DNA of 64,000 nucleotides from an uncultured Prevotellaceae bacterium (lineage in GTDB: Bacteria; Bacteroidota; Bacteroidia; Bacteroidales; Bacteroidaceae). The notes below the pieces were generated by a model. It did no database searches. It was not told the origin of the DNA and was given only the letters and a program-made list of their open reading frames with translations. Positions 7,737-14,805 of the stretch are shown piece after piece (the first letter of the stretch is position 1; each line of letters opens with the position of its first letter). The translations under genes and the position numbers were made by a program. The stretch spans positions 49,528-113,527 of the forward strand of contig CACZMV010000017.1 of the NCBI GenBank assembly GCA_902782305.1. The letters run 5' to 3'.

Positions 7737-7793
7737 GGGGAGAGGAGTAATGTGCCGCGCTGGGGCGCGGCTCTTTTGCTGTGGGGAGCGGAA
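7737..7793 (+). repeat. GC-rich structured element, copy 2
   Basis: The segment GGAGTAATGTGCCGCGC with the hairpin CCGCGC-tggg-GCGCGG and a following GGGGAGCGG corresponds to the element at 5442-5493. It lies in the 323-base spacer before the RloC-like gene. The remainder of that spacer (7794-7917) contains a CAACAGC/GCTGTTG-type inverted repeat, and a clear Shine-Dalgarno GAAAGGAG stands before the ATG at 7918. Confidence 0.45.
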
Positions 7794-7917
7794 GGCTCTA
7801 ATGGCCGCTAGGCCATTTGTGCCTGGAGCGGTGGAATGAACTAAAACTAATAATACATATGCAACAGCTGCAACCCAAACCCTTGCGGCTGTTGTGCGTT
7901 TAGAGAAAGGAGTACTT

Positions 7918-10425
7918 ATGTTCAAAAAGATTGATATCAAGAAATTTGGACTGTATAAAGATTTTGCGTGGCATCCTGTGAAGATGAAGGAGTTTGGCCA
8001 GGTGAATATCATTTACGGACGAAATTATTCTGGTAAGACCACGCTATCAAGAATCTTTGATGGCGCAAGTCAGGGTGTATTGCATAAAGACTACTCCGAC
8101 GGTGAGTTTACCATCCTTGATGATTCCGGATTATCTATTAAAGCATGTGGCGGAGTGGTTAAACGGGATGTTGGTCTTGATAGTCAGATTAGGGTATATA
8201 ACTCTGATTATGTAGGGAGAAATCTTGGATGGCTGAAAGATGAAGAGGCCGGCGAAATTAGATCGTTCACTTTGCTAGGAGAAGGTAACCAGAAAGCTCA
8301 GAAAGCCATTGATGAGATTGACGAGCAGTTGGGCTCTGTTGAAAAGAAGAAGGGGCTATTGTACACCTACGATGTGAAAGCAACAGAATATAGTACTAAG
8401 AAGAAAACACACGATGGAATTAAGTCTGCCTTGGACGACCAGTTGAAAGCTAAGGCCAATAATGACATCAAAAAGAAGAACTATTTTGTAAAGCTTGGGG
8501 ATACCTACAACGTTACTACCATTCAGAAAGATATTGATGAGTTTATGGTTGTAGAAAATGTGACAGTCGATGAAGAAGGTAAAACGTTAGATAAACCCAA
8601 ATTCAAATATTCCGTTGATAACTCTGTGCTCCTTACAGATGAAAAGAAAGAAGAATTGGAGCGTACAGTGGATGAGAAGGAAAAGGAGACCATTGAACGA
8701 TTACTGGAGAAAGAACCCCAGCTAGAAAGTTTTATAACCAAGGTTCACGAACTTGTAACCAAGAAGATTGCTCTGTCAAAAACACTTCAAGAACTAGTAG
8801 ATGATGCCTTGTTGCAAAAATGGGTTGACGAAGGACGTGAGCGGAATAAGGAGAGAAAGACCTGTGCTTTTTGTGGTGGACTACTTACGCAAGAACGCTG
8901 GGATGCATTGGACGCTCACTTTAGTAAAGAGAGCGAGGAACTAAAGAAAGACTTACAAGAGCAGAAAGAAACGCTGGAAAAAGCCGGCAAGGCGTTGGAT
9001 AACTTTTTAGAGATCAAGGGCTTTAAGAAAGATGGTATCTATGCATCATTGCTGGGTGAGTATGACAAAGTTATTACTGAATGGAATGCATACGTGATGC
9101 AGTATAAAGAGGCTATTGGGAAATTGACTGCCTTGATTCAAGAACGCTTGGACAACATCTTTAAACAAGTAGAGTTTGAGACGAAGGAGGGAGATAAAGG
9201 AACTACTATAGAGCTTATCCCGATACTTAAGAAGATTAATGACTTGATAGAGAAGAATAACACGTATGGCGTGCAGTTGGATGATGCCAAGAAAAAAGCT
9301 AGGAAGCAGTTAAGGCTTGACTATGTATATGGATTCTGCAAAGATATAAATTTTGCAGAGGTAATGGAGCGTTGGGCAAATGAGGAAGATGAAGTAGAGT
9401 CAATGGGAGAAGCCGTAAGACAACTAGCTACTCAAATAAGCAATCTTAGACAACAACGTAAACAGAAGGAGCTGGAAAAGAAAGATGAGGGCAAGGCAGC
9501 CAGAAAGGTTTCAGAGCTGTTAGTAAAACATTTTGGCAATGGCAGCTTAAGTCTGGAGCCAGAACAAGTAAACGATGTTGATGAAGAAACTGGCGAAGTG
9601 ATACTTCATACAAAGTTTGTTGTGAAACGTGGTGATGATTACGCCAAGAATCTCAGCGAAGGAGAAAGAAGCTTGATTGCTTTTTGCTATTTCATAGCCC
9701 AAATGGCTGATGAACTGGAAGGGCCTGAAGCCGGAAGGTTGGTGATATTTATCGACGATCCCATCAGCAGCTTGGACAGCAGCCACATCTTCTTTATGTA
9801 CAGCTTGATAGATAGTGTCATTGCTGCTCCTAAGAAGTATGGGCAATTATTCATCTCAACACACAATCTGGAGTTCCTGAAGTTTCTGAAGCGATTAAAA
9901 TTGCCTGGAAGTGTAACCAATAAAGATGTGGAGCATTATGTGGTAGAGAAACTTCGTAAGGGTGACGACGATTATGCGTGCGTCATTAAGATGATGCCTG
10001 ACTATTTGAGGGACTATGTGACGGAATATAACTTCCTGTTTCAGCAGGTGTATGAGATTGCAAGGCCTGTGAGCGGGGAGAAAAAGGAAAAGATTAAGAA
10101 TACGTATTCGCAGTACTATAACGTGGCCAATAACATGAGAAAGTTTCTGGAGTGCTATCTTTTCTATAGGTTTCCTGATTCAGATGACCCAACCAAAGAT
10201 CATTTGGACAAGTTGTTTGAAGGTCACGAACTGTCGGAGGTGCATAGGGTTATAAACGAGTATTCACACCTGGCCTGGGCAGAGCGTGGACTGAAGGTGA
10301 TAGACGTGCCGGAAATCGAGAAAACTGCAAAGATGATAATGAAGGCACTGAAAGAGAAAGACTCGGCGCATTTCACGACACTATGCAAGAGTGTTAATGT
10401 GGATGCAACCATAAATTTTAGTTAA
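7918..10425 (+). CDS. RloC-like ABC ATPase with zinc hook and anticodon-nuclease motif
   Basis: This 835-residue protein has the layout of RloC, a phage-exclusion tRNA anticodon nuclease related to PrrC. An ABC-type head is split by a long coiled coil. Walker A is GRNYSGKTT (residues 34-42). A Rad50-like zinc hook CAFC (C316, C319) sits mid-coil. The signature is LSEGERSLIAF and Walker B is VIFIDDPISSLDSSH (D613, D614). The C-terminus carries R741-x3-E745 and H784 (in NEYSH), matching in order and rough spacing the Arg-Glu-His triad of PrrC. A GAAAGGAG lies just before the ATG at 7918; a GTG at 7894 is an unlikely start. In known cases RloC is activated by DNA damage or restriction failure; here it sits beside Septu and no restriction system is visible. 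Confidence 0.7.
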   Translation: MFKKIDIKKFGLYKDFAWHPVKMKEFGQVNIIYGRNYSGKTTLSRIFDGASQGVLHKDYSDGEFTILDDSGLSIKACGGVVKRDVGLDSQIRVYNSDYVGRNLGWLKDEEAGEIRSFTLLGEGNQKAQKAIDEIDEQLGSVEKKKGLLYTYDVKATEYSTKKKTHDGIKSALDDQLKAKANNDIKKKNYFVKLGDTYNVTTIQKDIDEFMVVENVTVDEEGKTLDKPKFKYSVDNSVLLTDEKKEELERTVDEKEKETIERLLEKEPQLESFITKVHELVTKKIALSKTLQELVDDALLQKWVDEGRERNKERKTCAFCGGLLTQERWDALDAHFSKESEELKKDLQEQKETLEKAGKALDNFLEIKGFKKDGIYASLLGEYDKVITEWNAYVMQYKEAIGKLTALIQERLDNIFKQVEFETKEGDKGTTIELIPILKKINDLIEKNNTYGVQLDDAKKKARKQLRLDYVYGFCKDINFAEVMERWANEEDEVESMGEAVRQLATQISNLRQQRKQKELEKKDEGKAARKVSELLVKHFGNGSLSLEPEQVNDVDEETGEVILHTKFVVKRGDDYAKNLSEGERSLIAFCYFIAQMADELEGPEAGRLVIFIDDPISSLDSSHIFFMYSLIDSVIAAPKKYGQLFISTHNLEFLKFLKRLKLPGSVTNKDVEHYVVEKLRKGDDDYACVIKMMPDYLRDYVTEYNFLFQQVYEIARPVSGEKKEKIKNTYSQYYNVANNMRKFLECYLFYRFPDSDDPTKDHLDKLFEGHELSEVHRVINEYSHLAWAERGLKVIDVPEIEKTAKMIMKALKEKDSAHFTTLCKSVNVDATINFS

Positions 10426-10484
10426 AATCTTACGAATAAATATACATATTTTAAGATTCATTCGTCCGTATCAGAAAAAAGCAG

Positions 10485-10656
10485 TATCTTTGCACCCGCT
10501 TCCGAAAGAAGCACAAAAGAACATAAGTTATTAATATACAAACAGTTTTTAGTTATGAATAAATCCGGTAAAAAACGAAAACCGGAGACAGACTAAAAAT
10601 TTTCTCAAAAATAGTCTAGTCTCCGTGCGGAATAATGCGCCACGATGGCACATTAT
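10485..10656 (+). promoter_or_regulatory. Promoter and structured leader before the sigma-like gene
   Basis: A -7 element TATCTTTG lies at 10485-10492. About 60 bases on, a 13-codon frame (10555-10596, MNKSGKKRKPETD) ends inside the left arm of a long hairpin: GGAGACAGACTA at 10584-10595 pairs with TAGTCTAGTCTCC at 10612-10624. A second inverted repeat ATAATGCGCC / GGCACATTAT follows at 10632-10656. A short peptide whose stop codon lies in a hairpin arm is the layout of a translation-coupled attenuator, but no T-run terminator is visible. Confidence 0.45.
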
Positions 10657-10705
10657 ACGTGTGTACAATTAAAAATTAAAAGTAAACGTAAAATGAGACT
10701 AGATT

Positions 10706-11332
10706 ATGAAGATTAAGTACGACAACAGCGAGAGACTGGAAACAGTCTCAGACAAGCAGTGGCGGGAGGCCTTAGACCACCTTACCGCCTACCTGCGATG
10801 GCGCCTGAAGGGCAGAACCCGCCGCGGCGCCCATAGTGAAAAGGCCCTGGGCATGCCCGCCATAGACTACTACGAAGAGATGGCCGTGGTGAAGCTGATA
10901 GAGGGCGAGTGGAAGTGGCAGGAGCGATTTACACTGGGCAAGCAACTGGAGAAGATAGCGGCGGACTTGGTAACGAAGCAGGTGCAGAAGTGGGAGAGAG
11001 CGCATCCGAACCTGATGGTAGATGGAAGAAGTAAGATGGAAGATGTAGTGCCGCAGCGAAAGCCGGAACTGATTGAGTTTACTGATGACATCGAACAGTA
11101 TGGAGACACGATTGATGACGACGGACAGAAGGAGCTGGACGAGACGTATGAAAAGGTGTTTGTGCTGGTGGCGGATGACAAGGAGTTGACGCTGTATGTT
11201 GAGGCTATCGTACACTGTAACCGACTGGATGAGTTGCCGAGGTACCTGGGAGTGACGATACAGAAGGTGTATCGATTGCAGGAGAAGTTGATGAGGAGGA
11301 TCAACCGGGCCAAGGAACGGGGAGTTCTCTAA
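10706..11332 (+). CDS. Sigma-70-like transcription factor
   Basis: This 208-residue protein has a C-terminal helix-turn-helix resembling sigma region 4 (RYLGVTIQKVYRLQEKLMRR, about residues 176-195), preceded by an acidic middle. The N-terminal half (YLRWRLKGRTRRGAHSEKAL; AAADLV-type helices) could be a degenerate region 2. It stands at the head of the lysis-type cassette and may act as its dedicated transcription factor, but I see no matching promoter motif. A short stretch at 11014-11048 is built of 7-base repeats (GATGGAA, GAAGTAA) and encodes the linker VDGRSKMEDVV. Confidence 0.6.
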   Translation: MKIKYDNSERLETVSDKQWREALDHLTAYLRWRLKGRTRRGAHSEKALGMPAIDYYEEMAVVKLIEGEWKWQERFTLGKQLEKIAADLVTKQVQKWERAHPNLMVDGRSKMEDVVPQRKPELIEFTDDIEQYGDTIDDDGQKELDETYEKVFVLVADDKELTLYVEAIVHCNRLDELPRYLGVTIQKVYRLQEKLMRRINRAKERGVL

Positions 11333-11373
11333 ACCACGGATTTATTAATCAAGAATTTAAGAATTGGGAAATT

Positions 11374-11523
11374 ATGAAACTACTAGATAAAATTGAGAAA
11401 TTTGAGGCAGAACGTAAATCTGCTGAAGAGAATTATAGGGCGTTTGGTGTTGACCGCGAGGAGCACCAGAAGAAGATGTTGGAGTTTATCCATAAGAAAA
11501 TGGAAGAGGCCAAGGGACGGTAG
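11374..11523 (+). CDS. Small charged helical protein, 49 residues
   Basis: The frame MKLLDKIEKFEAERKSAEEN continues to ...KKMEEAKGR and ends with TAG at 11521-11523. It is a highly charged, almost entirely helical protein with heptad-like hydrophobic spacing, compatible with a short coiled coil. It lies between the sigma-like gene and a strong terminator, so it is probably the second and last gene of that transcript. It could be an anti-sigma or accessory peptide; there is no direct evidence. Confidence 0.6.
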   Translation: MKLLDKIEKFEAERKSAEENYRAFGVDREEHQKKMLEFIHKKMEEAKGR

Positions 11524-11524
11524 T

Positions 11525-11556
11525 AAGGAATTACGGACTTAGGGAATTAAGGAAAG
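11525..11556. repeat. ACGGAnnn octamer array E
   Basis: Four units (AAGGAATT, ACGGACTT, AGGGAATT, AAGGAAAG) follow directly after the stop codon of the 49-residue gene. Confidence 0.6.
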
Positions 11557-11557
11557 A

Positions 11558-11587
11558 AGCTCGGACAGAGATGTTCGAGCTTTTTTT
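11558..11587 (+). terminator. Rho-independent terminator
   Basis: The stem AGCTCGGACA / TGTTCGAGCT (one G-U pair) with loop GAGA is followed by seven T residues. It separates the sigma-like/49-residue unit from the endopeptidase cassette. Confidence 0.8.
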
Positions 11588-11677
11588 GTGTCCGGATGCG
11601 GAAAGGGGAGGGGAAATGGCACATTGTATCGGTGTAAGTTGAAAAACAGTAATAATGAATTAAAATTTATATCGATT

Positions 11678-12145
11678 ATGAGATGGTTTAATAAGAACGA
11701 ACTGATTCGCTGCTATAGACAGGACAAGGCGCAGCGTTGCAAGGAGTGCCGACTGCCGCAGCCCGCAACGAGGCTGCCGAACGGCATCGAGGAGAGCTTG
11801 GCGGCTCTGGTAGTGAATGTATTGGATCCCGTGCGGGAGAAGCTGGGACGGTCAATAGTGGTGAACTCGGGGTTCCGATGCCCGGTGCACAACAGGATGG
11901 TTGGGGGCGCGACAGGCTCGCAGCATGTGAAGGGCGAGGCGGCGGACGTTACACTGGTTCAAGGTTCTGGATGCAGGGTTCAGGATTTGGCGAAGGCGAT
12001 TGTAGCGAATGGGACGTGGGATCAGTTGATATTGTACCCGACTTTTGTTCACGTCAGTTACAAGCGGGGTGGCGGAAATCGGCGGGAAATTCTGAGGAAG
12101 ACCTCAGGAGGCTATGTAAAAATGAGTATTAACGATTTAAAATAA
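11678..12145 (+). CDS. M15-family peptidoglycan endopeptidase (endolysin-like)
   Basis: This 155-residue zinc peptidase of the M15 (D-Ala-D-Ala carboxypeptidase / L-Ala-D-Glu endopeptidase) type cuts peptidoglycan stem peptides. Zinc ligands are visible in SQHVKGEAADV (His and Asp) and FVHVSY (His), preceded by the family's NSGFRCPVHN. There is no signal peptide, as expected for an endolysin that reaches the wall through a holin. I prefer the ATG at 11678 (MRWFNKNELIRCY); a longer in-frame start at 11588 lies immediately downstream of a terminator. Residues around LVQGSGCRVQDLAKA are encoded by 7-base repeats (11956-11990), inserted between two zinc-ligand segments. The next gene is 13 bases downstream. 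Confidence 0.85.
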   Translation: MRWFNKNELIRCYRQDKAQRCKECRLPQPATRLPNGIEESLAALVVNVLDPVREKLGRSIVVNSGFRCPVHNRMVGGATGSQHVKGEAADVTLVQGSGCRVQDLAKAIVANGTWDQLILYPTFVHVSYKRGGGNRREILRKTSGGYVKMSINDLK

Positions 12146-12158
12146 GGAGGAACGAAAG

Positions 12159-12506
12159 ATGATTGAAATTGAATGGACTAATGTAATACTGGGTGTGTTC
12201 ACCCTTTTGGGCGGATGCGGGTGGGTGATAGACCGCAAGAAGCACAGACAAGAGATTGAGAGTATGAAGGCTGACATCCGCCAGAAGGAGCTGGATTTGG
12301 GTACGGACTTCGTGAAGAAGTTCCGCGAACTGATAGCCGGGCCACTGGAGGAGGAAGTCGGCAAGTTGAGGAACGAAGTTAAAGATTTGAGAAATGCGAT
12401 TGAAGGTGTTTACGATTGTCCTTATAGGAATGAGTGCCCTGTTCGTGAGCGCATGCGGCAGCAGCAGCCAAGCGGCTGTGAGCCGGTTGGCAGAACTACG
12501 GATTAA
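12159..12506 (+). CDS. N-terminal-TM coiled-coil protein (holin/i-spanin-like)
   Basis: This 115-residue protein has one N-terminal hydrophobic segment (NVILGVFTLLGGCGWVI), a basic RKKHRQE stop-transfer, and then a long charged coiled coil to about residue 80. The C-terminus has four Cys-containing residues (CPYRNECP). Position directly after the endopeptidase and the topology fit either a small holin or an inner-membrane spanin subunit. Its 3' third overlaps the next gene by 113 bases in another frame. There is no sequence signature specific enough to name it. Confidence 0.6.
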   Translation: MIEIEWTNVILGVFTLLGGCGWVIDRKKHRQEIESMKADIRQKELDLGTDFVKKFRELIAGPLEEEVGKLRNEVKDLRNAIEGVYDCPYRNECPVRERMRQQQPSGCEPVGRTTD

Positions 12507-12849
12507 CGAATCTATGGAGGAACGGAGTAGGGATTCGGTGGTGGTCGCGGTACATGATACGATGATGGAAACGAAAACCATTACGATAACGAAAAACGTG
12601 GATGGTGATACACTGAGGCTCACTCAGATCACAGATCGGACGAGAGCCTCAGCGATGTCAGACGTCAGAAGTAAGAAGGAAGATGTACGGGTGCGGGTAG
12701 ATACCGTGTACGTCGAGAAGCGCGACAGTGTTTTGATGGAACGACATCAGACTTCAGACATCAGCCATCAGACATCTATATTGAAGTGGATTTTTTTTAT
12801 TATAGTTAGTTTAATAGTTTTAATAGTAGTAATTAAGTTTTTAAAGTAA
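12394..12849 (+). CDS. Spanin-like lipoprotein with C-terminal TM segment
   Basis: This 151-residue protein has a lipoprotein signal (IVLIGMSALFVSAC; lipobox VSAC, Cys about residue 21), a charged region with DTVYVEKRDSVLME, and a C-terminal TM helix (WIFFIIVSLIVLIVVIKF). An outer-membrane lipid anchor plus an inner-membrane helix in one chain is the architecture of unimolecular spanins such as phage T1 gp11. Similar proteins with DTVY/RDS repeats are common beside endolysins in Bacteroides phages. It starts inside the preceding gene, as Rz1 does in Rz. Two parts of its periplasmic linker (12654-12688 and 12746-12776) are made of 7-base repeats. The spanin role is inferred. Confidence 0.6.
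   Translation: MRLKVFTIVLIGMSALFVSACGSSSQAAVSRLAELRINESMEERSRDSVVVAVHDTMMETKTITITKNVDGDTLRLTQITDRTRASAMSDVRSKKEDVRVRVDTVYVEKRDSVLMERHQTSDISHQTSILKWIFFIIVSLIVLIVVIKFLK
12498..12537. repeat. ACGGAnnn octamer array F (in overlapping coding sequence)
   Basis: The units ACGGATTA, ACGAATCT, ATGGAGGA, ACGGAGTA, GGGATTCG span the stop codon of the gene ending at 12506 and lie in frame within the spanin-like gene. The array therefore encodes protein in one gene and forms the end of another. Confidence 0.6.
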
Positions 12850-12865
12850 AGAAAGGAATTGAATT

Positions 12866-14083
12866 ATGGCAAAGTTTTCAAGTACAGTGATTGAAGAAGT
12901 GAGTGGTAAGCTGGGTAGTGGACTGGTGATGCGACAGACGGTGCATGGACCGGTGCTGGCTAAGGCGCCACGTAAGGCGAGCATACCTCGCCGCAGTGAG
13001 AAGCAGGCGAACACGCGCTGCCAGATGGCGAACCTGACCGCGAACTTCCGACTGTTCAACGGTAAGTTGGAGCAGGCATTTGAGAGTAAGAAGGCTGGCG
13101 TGAGCGACGCTAACGTGTATGTGGCCGTGAACTACGGCAAGAATCCGGTGTACATCACCAAGGGTATGCGTGTGGCTGGGGCCTGCGTGTTGGCGGAATA
13201 TCAGTTCTGCCAGGGCAGTCTGCCTCCTATCAGCTACTCGGTGAACGATGGCGGGGTGTTGGTAAGTAACCTGAACCTGGGGTCGCTGACCATCAGTGCA
13301 ACCACAACGGTGGCGGAGCTGACCACGGCGATTCTGCAGCACAACCAGGACTGGGAGGATGGTGACATGCTGGCCTACTTTGAGGCTGAGCAGTGGGTGG
13401 ACACCGACGGTGTGCCCCGTGCGACAATGACATCGAAGAAGGTGGTGCTGGACTCGCTGAACGAGAACACGCTGTGGAGCGTGGCAGGTGAGAGGGGATT
13501 CAGTACGATTCAGGTTTCAGGTTCCAATTACCTGGGCATGGGCGGTGCACTGAGTAATCAGGGGGCTGCCTGGGCACACTCGCGCGAGAAGCAGAGTGGT
13601 AGCATCAAGGTCAGCTCGCAGAAGCTGAAGGTGGTAAGCGACATCCTGGCCGAATACCAGACGTATCAGGCCATGAAGGCCAGTGCGGCTTCGTACGGAG
13701 GTATCAACACCAAGGCGGTGTACTTGAATCCGCAGACGTACGGAGTGGTGGAGGTGACTAGCGGTGGTATCTCCTCTGGTGGATCTACAGATTCTGGGAA
13801 TAATGGATCCACAGGGACTACGACTGTAGCGGCACCGACATTCTCGGGCGAGACGCAGTTTACGGAATCGACTCAGATAACAATGAGTGCTGACGACGGG
13901 GCTAGCATCTACTACACTACGGATGGCTCAACGCCTACGGCGGCAAGCACGCTGTACAGCGCTCCTGTGACGCTGACAGCTACGACCACCGTGAAGGCTA
14001 TCGCCGTGAAGAACGGTGTATCGAGTGAGGTTACCTCAAAGACATACACGAAGTCTGAAGGCGGCGGCTTGGGTCAGAACTGA
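12866..14083 (+). CDS. DUF6266-like protein with chitobiase-type C-terminal domain
   Basis: This 405-residue protein lacks any signal peptide. The N-terminal part (MAKFSSTVIEEVSGKLGSG, later SIPRRSEKQANTRCQMANL) resembles DUF6266 proteins of Bacteroidota. A Gly/Ser/Thr linker (residues about 299-316, GGISSGGSTDSGNNGS) leads to a C-terminal beta-sandwich with the chitobiase/hexosaminidase C-terminal signature (IYYTTDGSTPTAAS). It is the last gene of the lysis-type cassette, 16 bases after the spanin-like gene. A leaderless protein with a carbohydrate-enzyme accessory domain downstream of endolysin and spanin genes suggests cargo released by that cassette; this is inference. Confidence 0.6.
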   Translation: MAKFSSTVIEEVSGKLGSGLVMRQTVHGPVLAKAPRKASIPRRSEKQANTRCQMANLTANFRLFNGKLEQAFESKKAGVSDANVYVAVNYGKNPVYITKGMRVAGACVLAEYQFCQGSLPPISYSVNDGGVLVSNLNLGSLTISATTTVAELTTAILQHNQDWEDGDMLAYFEAEQWVDTDGVPRATMTSKKVVLDSLNENTLWSVAGERGFSTIQVSGSNYLGMGGALSNQGAAWAHSREKQSGSIKVSSQKLKVVSDILAEYQTYQAMKASAASYGGINTKAVYLNPQTYGVVEVTSGGISSGGSTDSGNNGSTGTTTVAAPTFSGETQFTESTQITMSADDGASIYYTTDGSTPTAASTLYSAPVTLTATTTVKAIAVKNGVSSEVTSKTYTKSEGGGLGQN

Positions 14084-14161
14084 TGGAGCAGCGAGCACAG
14101 AGCCATGCGAGCATGAGCTCTGTCGAGTCGCAACATCAGTCGACCGAAGGTCAACTAGAAC

Positions 14162-14202
14162 CGAATAGAGGCAAAGGGCAGGTGTGAAAGCATCTGCCTT
14201 TT
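14162..14202 (+). terminator. Terminator within a 41-base repeat, copy 1
   Basis: The hairpin GGCAGGTG-tgaaag-CATCTGCC followed by TTTT ends the cassette. The whole 41 bases, starting CGAATAGAGGCAAAGG, recur at 15850-15890 with two differences. Confidence 0.75.
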
Positions 14203-14264
14203 GCTGTTTATATGAATTTTGTTAAAAAAGGTGTTGAAATGATGTGGGTTTGAAGATTATTTTC

Positions 14265-14272
14265 TATTTTTG
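14265..14272 (+). promoter_or_regulatory. -7 promoter element TATTTTTG
   Basis: A TAnnTTTG match lies 16 bases before the ATG at 14289, so the leader is very short. No TTTG stands at the ideal -33 spacing. Confidence 0.5.
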
Positions 14273-14288
14273 CAAAAAAATATAAGTG

Positions 14289-14588
14289 ATGACAGAGTGT
14301 AAGAAGTTATCTCCCCAAAGTAATGAAGCCCTGCTAAGTAGCGAAAATGGCTTTACTGCCTTTAGCTATGGTGGCTACAATATCCGTTTCCGGGCACCCT
14401 ATAGCCTGGAGCGGTATGTTGATGTCCTAAAGTGGGATGACGGTTATCTGGTAGTGCTGGCCAAGTACAGCCATCATGCTGAGCCTGAGGAGGAGTACAT
14501 TGACCTGAAGCCGATCCTCGAGGGACTGTATATCGACTCTGCCTCATTCTTGAAACCCATTAAAAGTGTACGTATAGCTTATGCCTGA
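14289..14588 (+). CDS. Conserved small protein, DUF2442-like (gene 1 of 3)
   Basis: This 99-residue protein starts MTECKKLSPQSNEALL. Its C-terminal part (EEYIDLKPILEGLYID, FLKPIKSVRIAY) resembles DUF2442-type proteins, in which an acidic loop and a final F-x-x-V strand are typical. An adjacent in-frame GTG at 14286 is a possible alternative start. The stop codon overlaps the next gene by 8 bases, so translation is coupled. DUF2442 proteins are commonly paired with DUF4160 proteins, and the third gene here is DUF4160-like. Function unknown; a toxin-antitoxin-like role has been suggested for such pairs but is not shown here. Confidence 0.65.
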   Translation: MTECKKLSPQSNEALLSSENGFTAFSYGGYNIRFRAPYSLERYVDVLKWDDGYLVVLAKYSHHAEPEEEYIDLKPILEGLYIDSASFLKPIKSVRIAYA

Positions 14589-14802
14589 TATTAAGACCAT
14601 TGCCGATAAAGCTGATGTCATCATTAACGGGTATGCCTTTACCCGAAAGGATGATTGTATTCATGTGCTTAATTTAAACAGCCCTGATAAAGCTGTTGTG
14701 TTCAACATGGGTGGTGAGGTGCTGGAAACCACCATGGACGATATTGAACTCTCCATTGCGAGCCGATACTTGAAGCAGAACCTTAAATACATGGAGGACT
14801 AA
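14581..14802 (+). CDS. Conserved small protein of unknown function (gene 2 of 3)
   Basis: This 73-residue protein (MPDIKTIADKADVIINGYAF...) overlaps gene 1 by 8 bases and precedes gene 3 by 3 bases. It has alternating strands (DCIHVLNLN, KAVVFNMGGEVLE) and a C-terminal helix. I cannot assign a family. Tight spacing on both sides indicates a fixed three-gene unit. Confidence 0.65.
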   Translation: MPDIKTIADKADVIINGYAFTRKDDCIHVLNLNSPDKAVVFNMGGEVLETTMDDIELSIASRYLKQNLKYMED

Positions 14803-14805
14803 ACG

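Noticed and set aside
10706-14083. Prophage
   Set aside because: Lysis-type genes are present but no terminase, portal, capsid, tail or integrase genes occur anywhere in the 20-kb accessory region.
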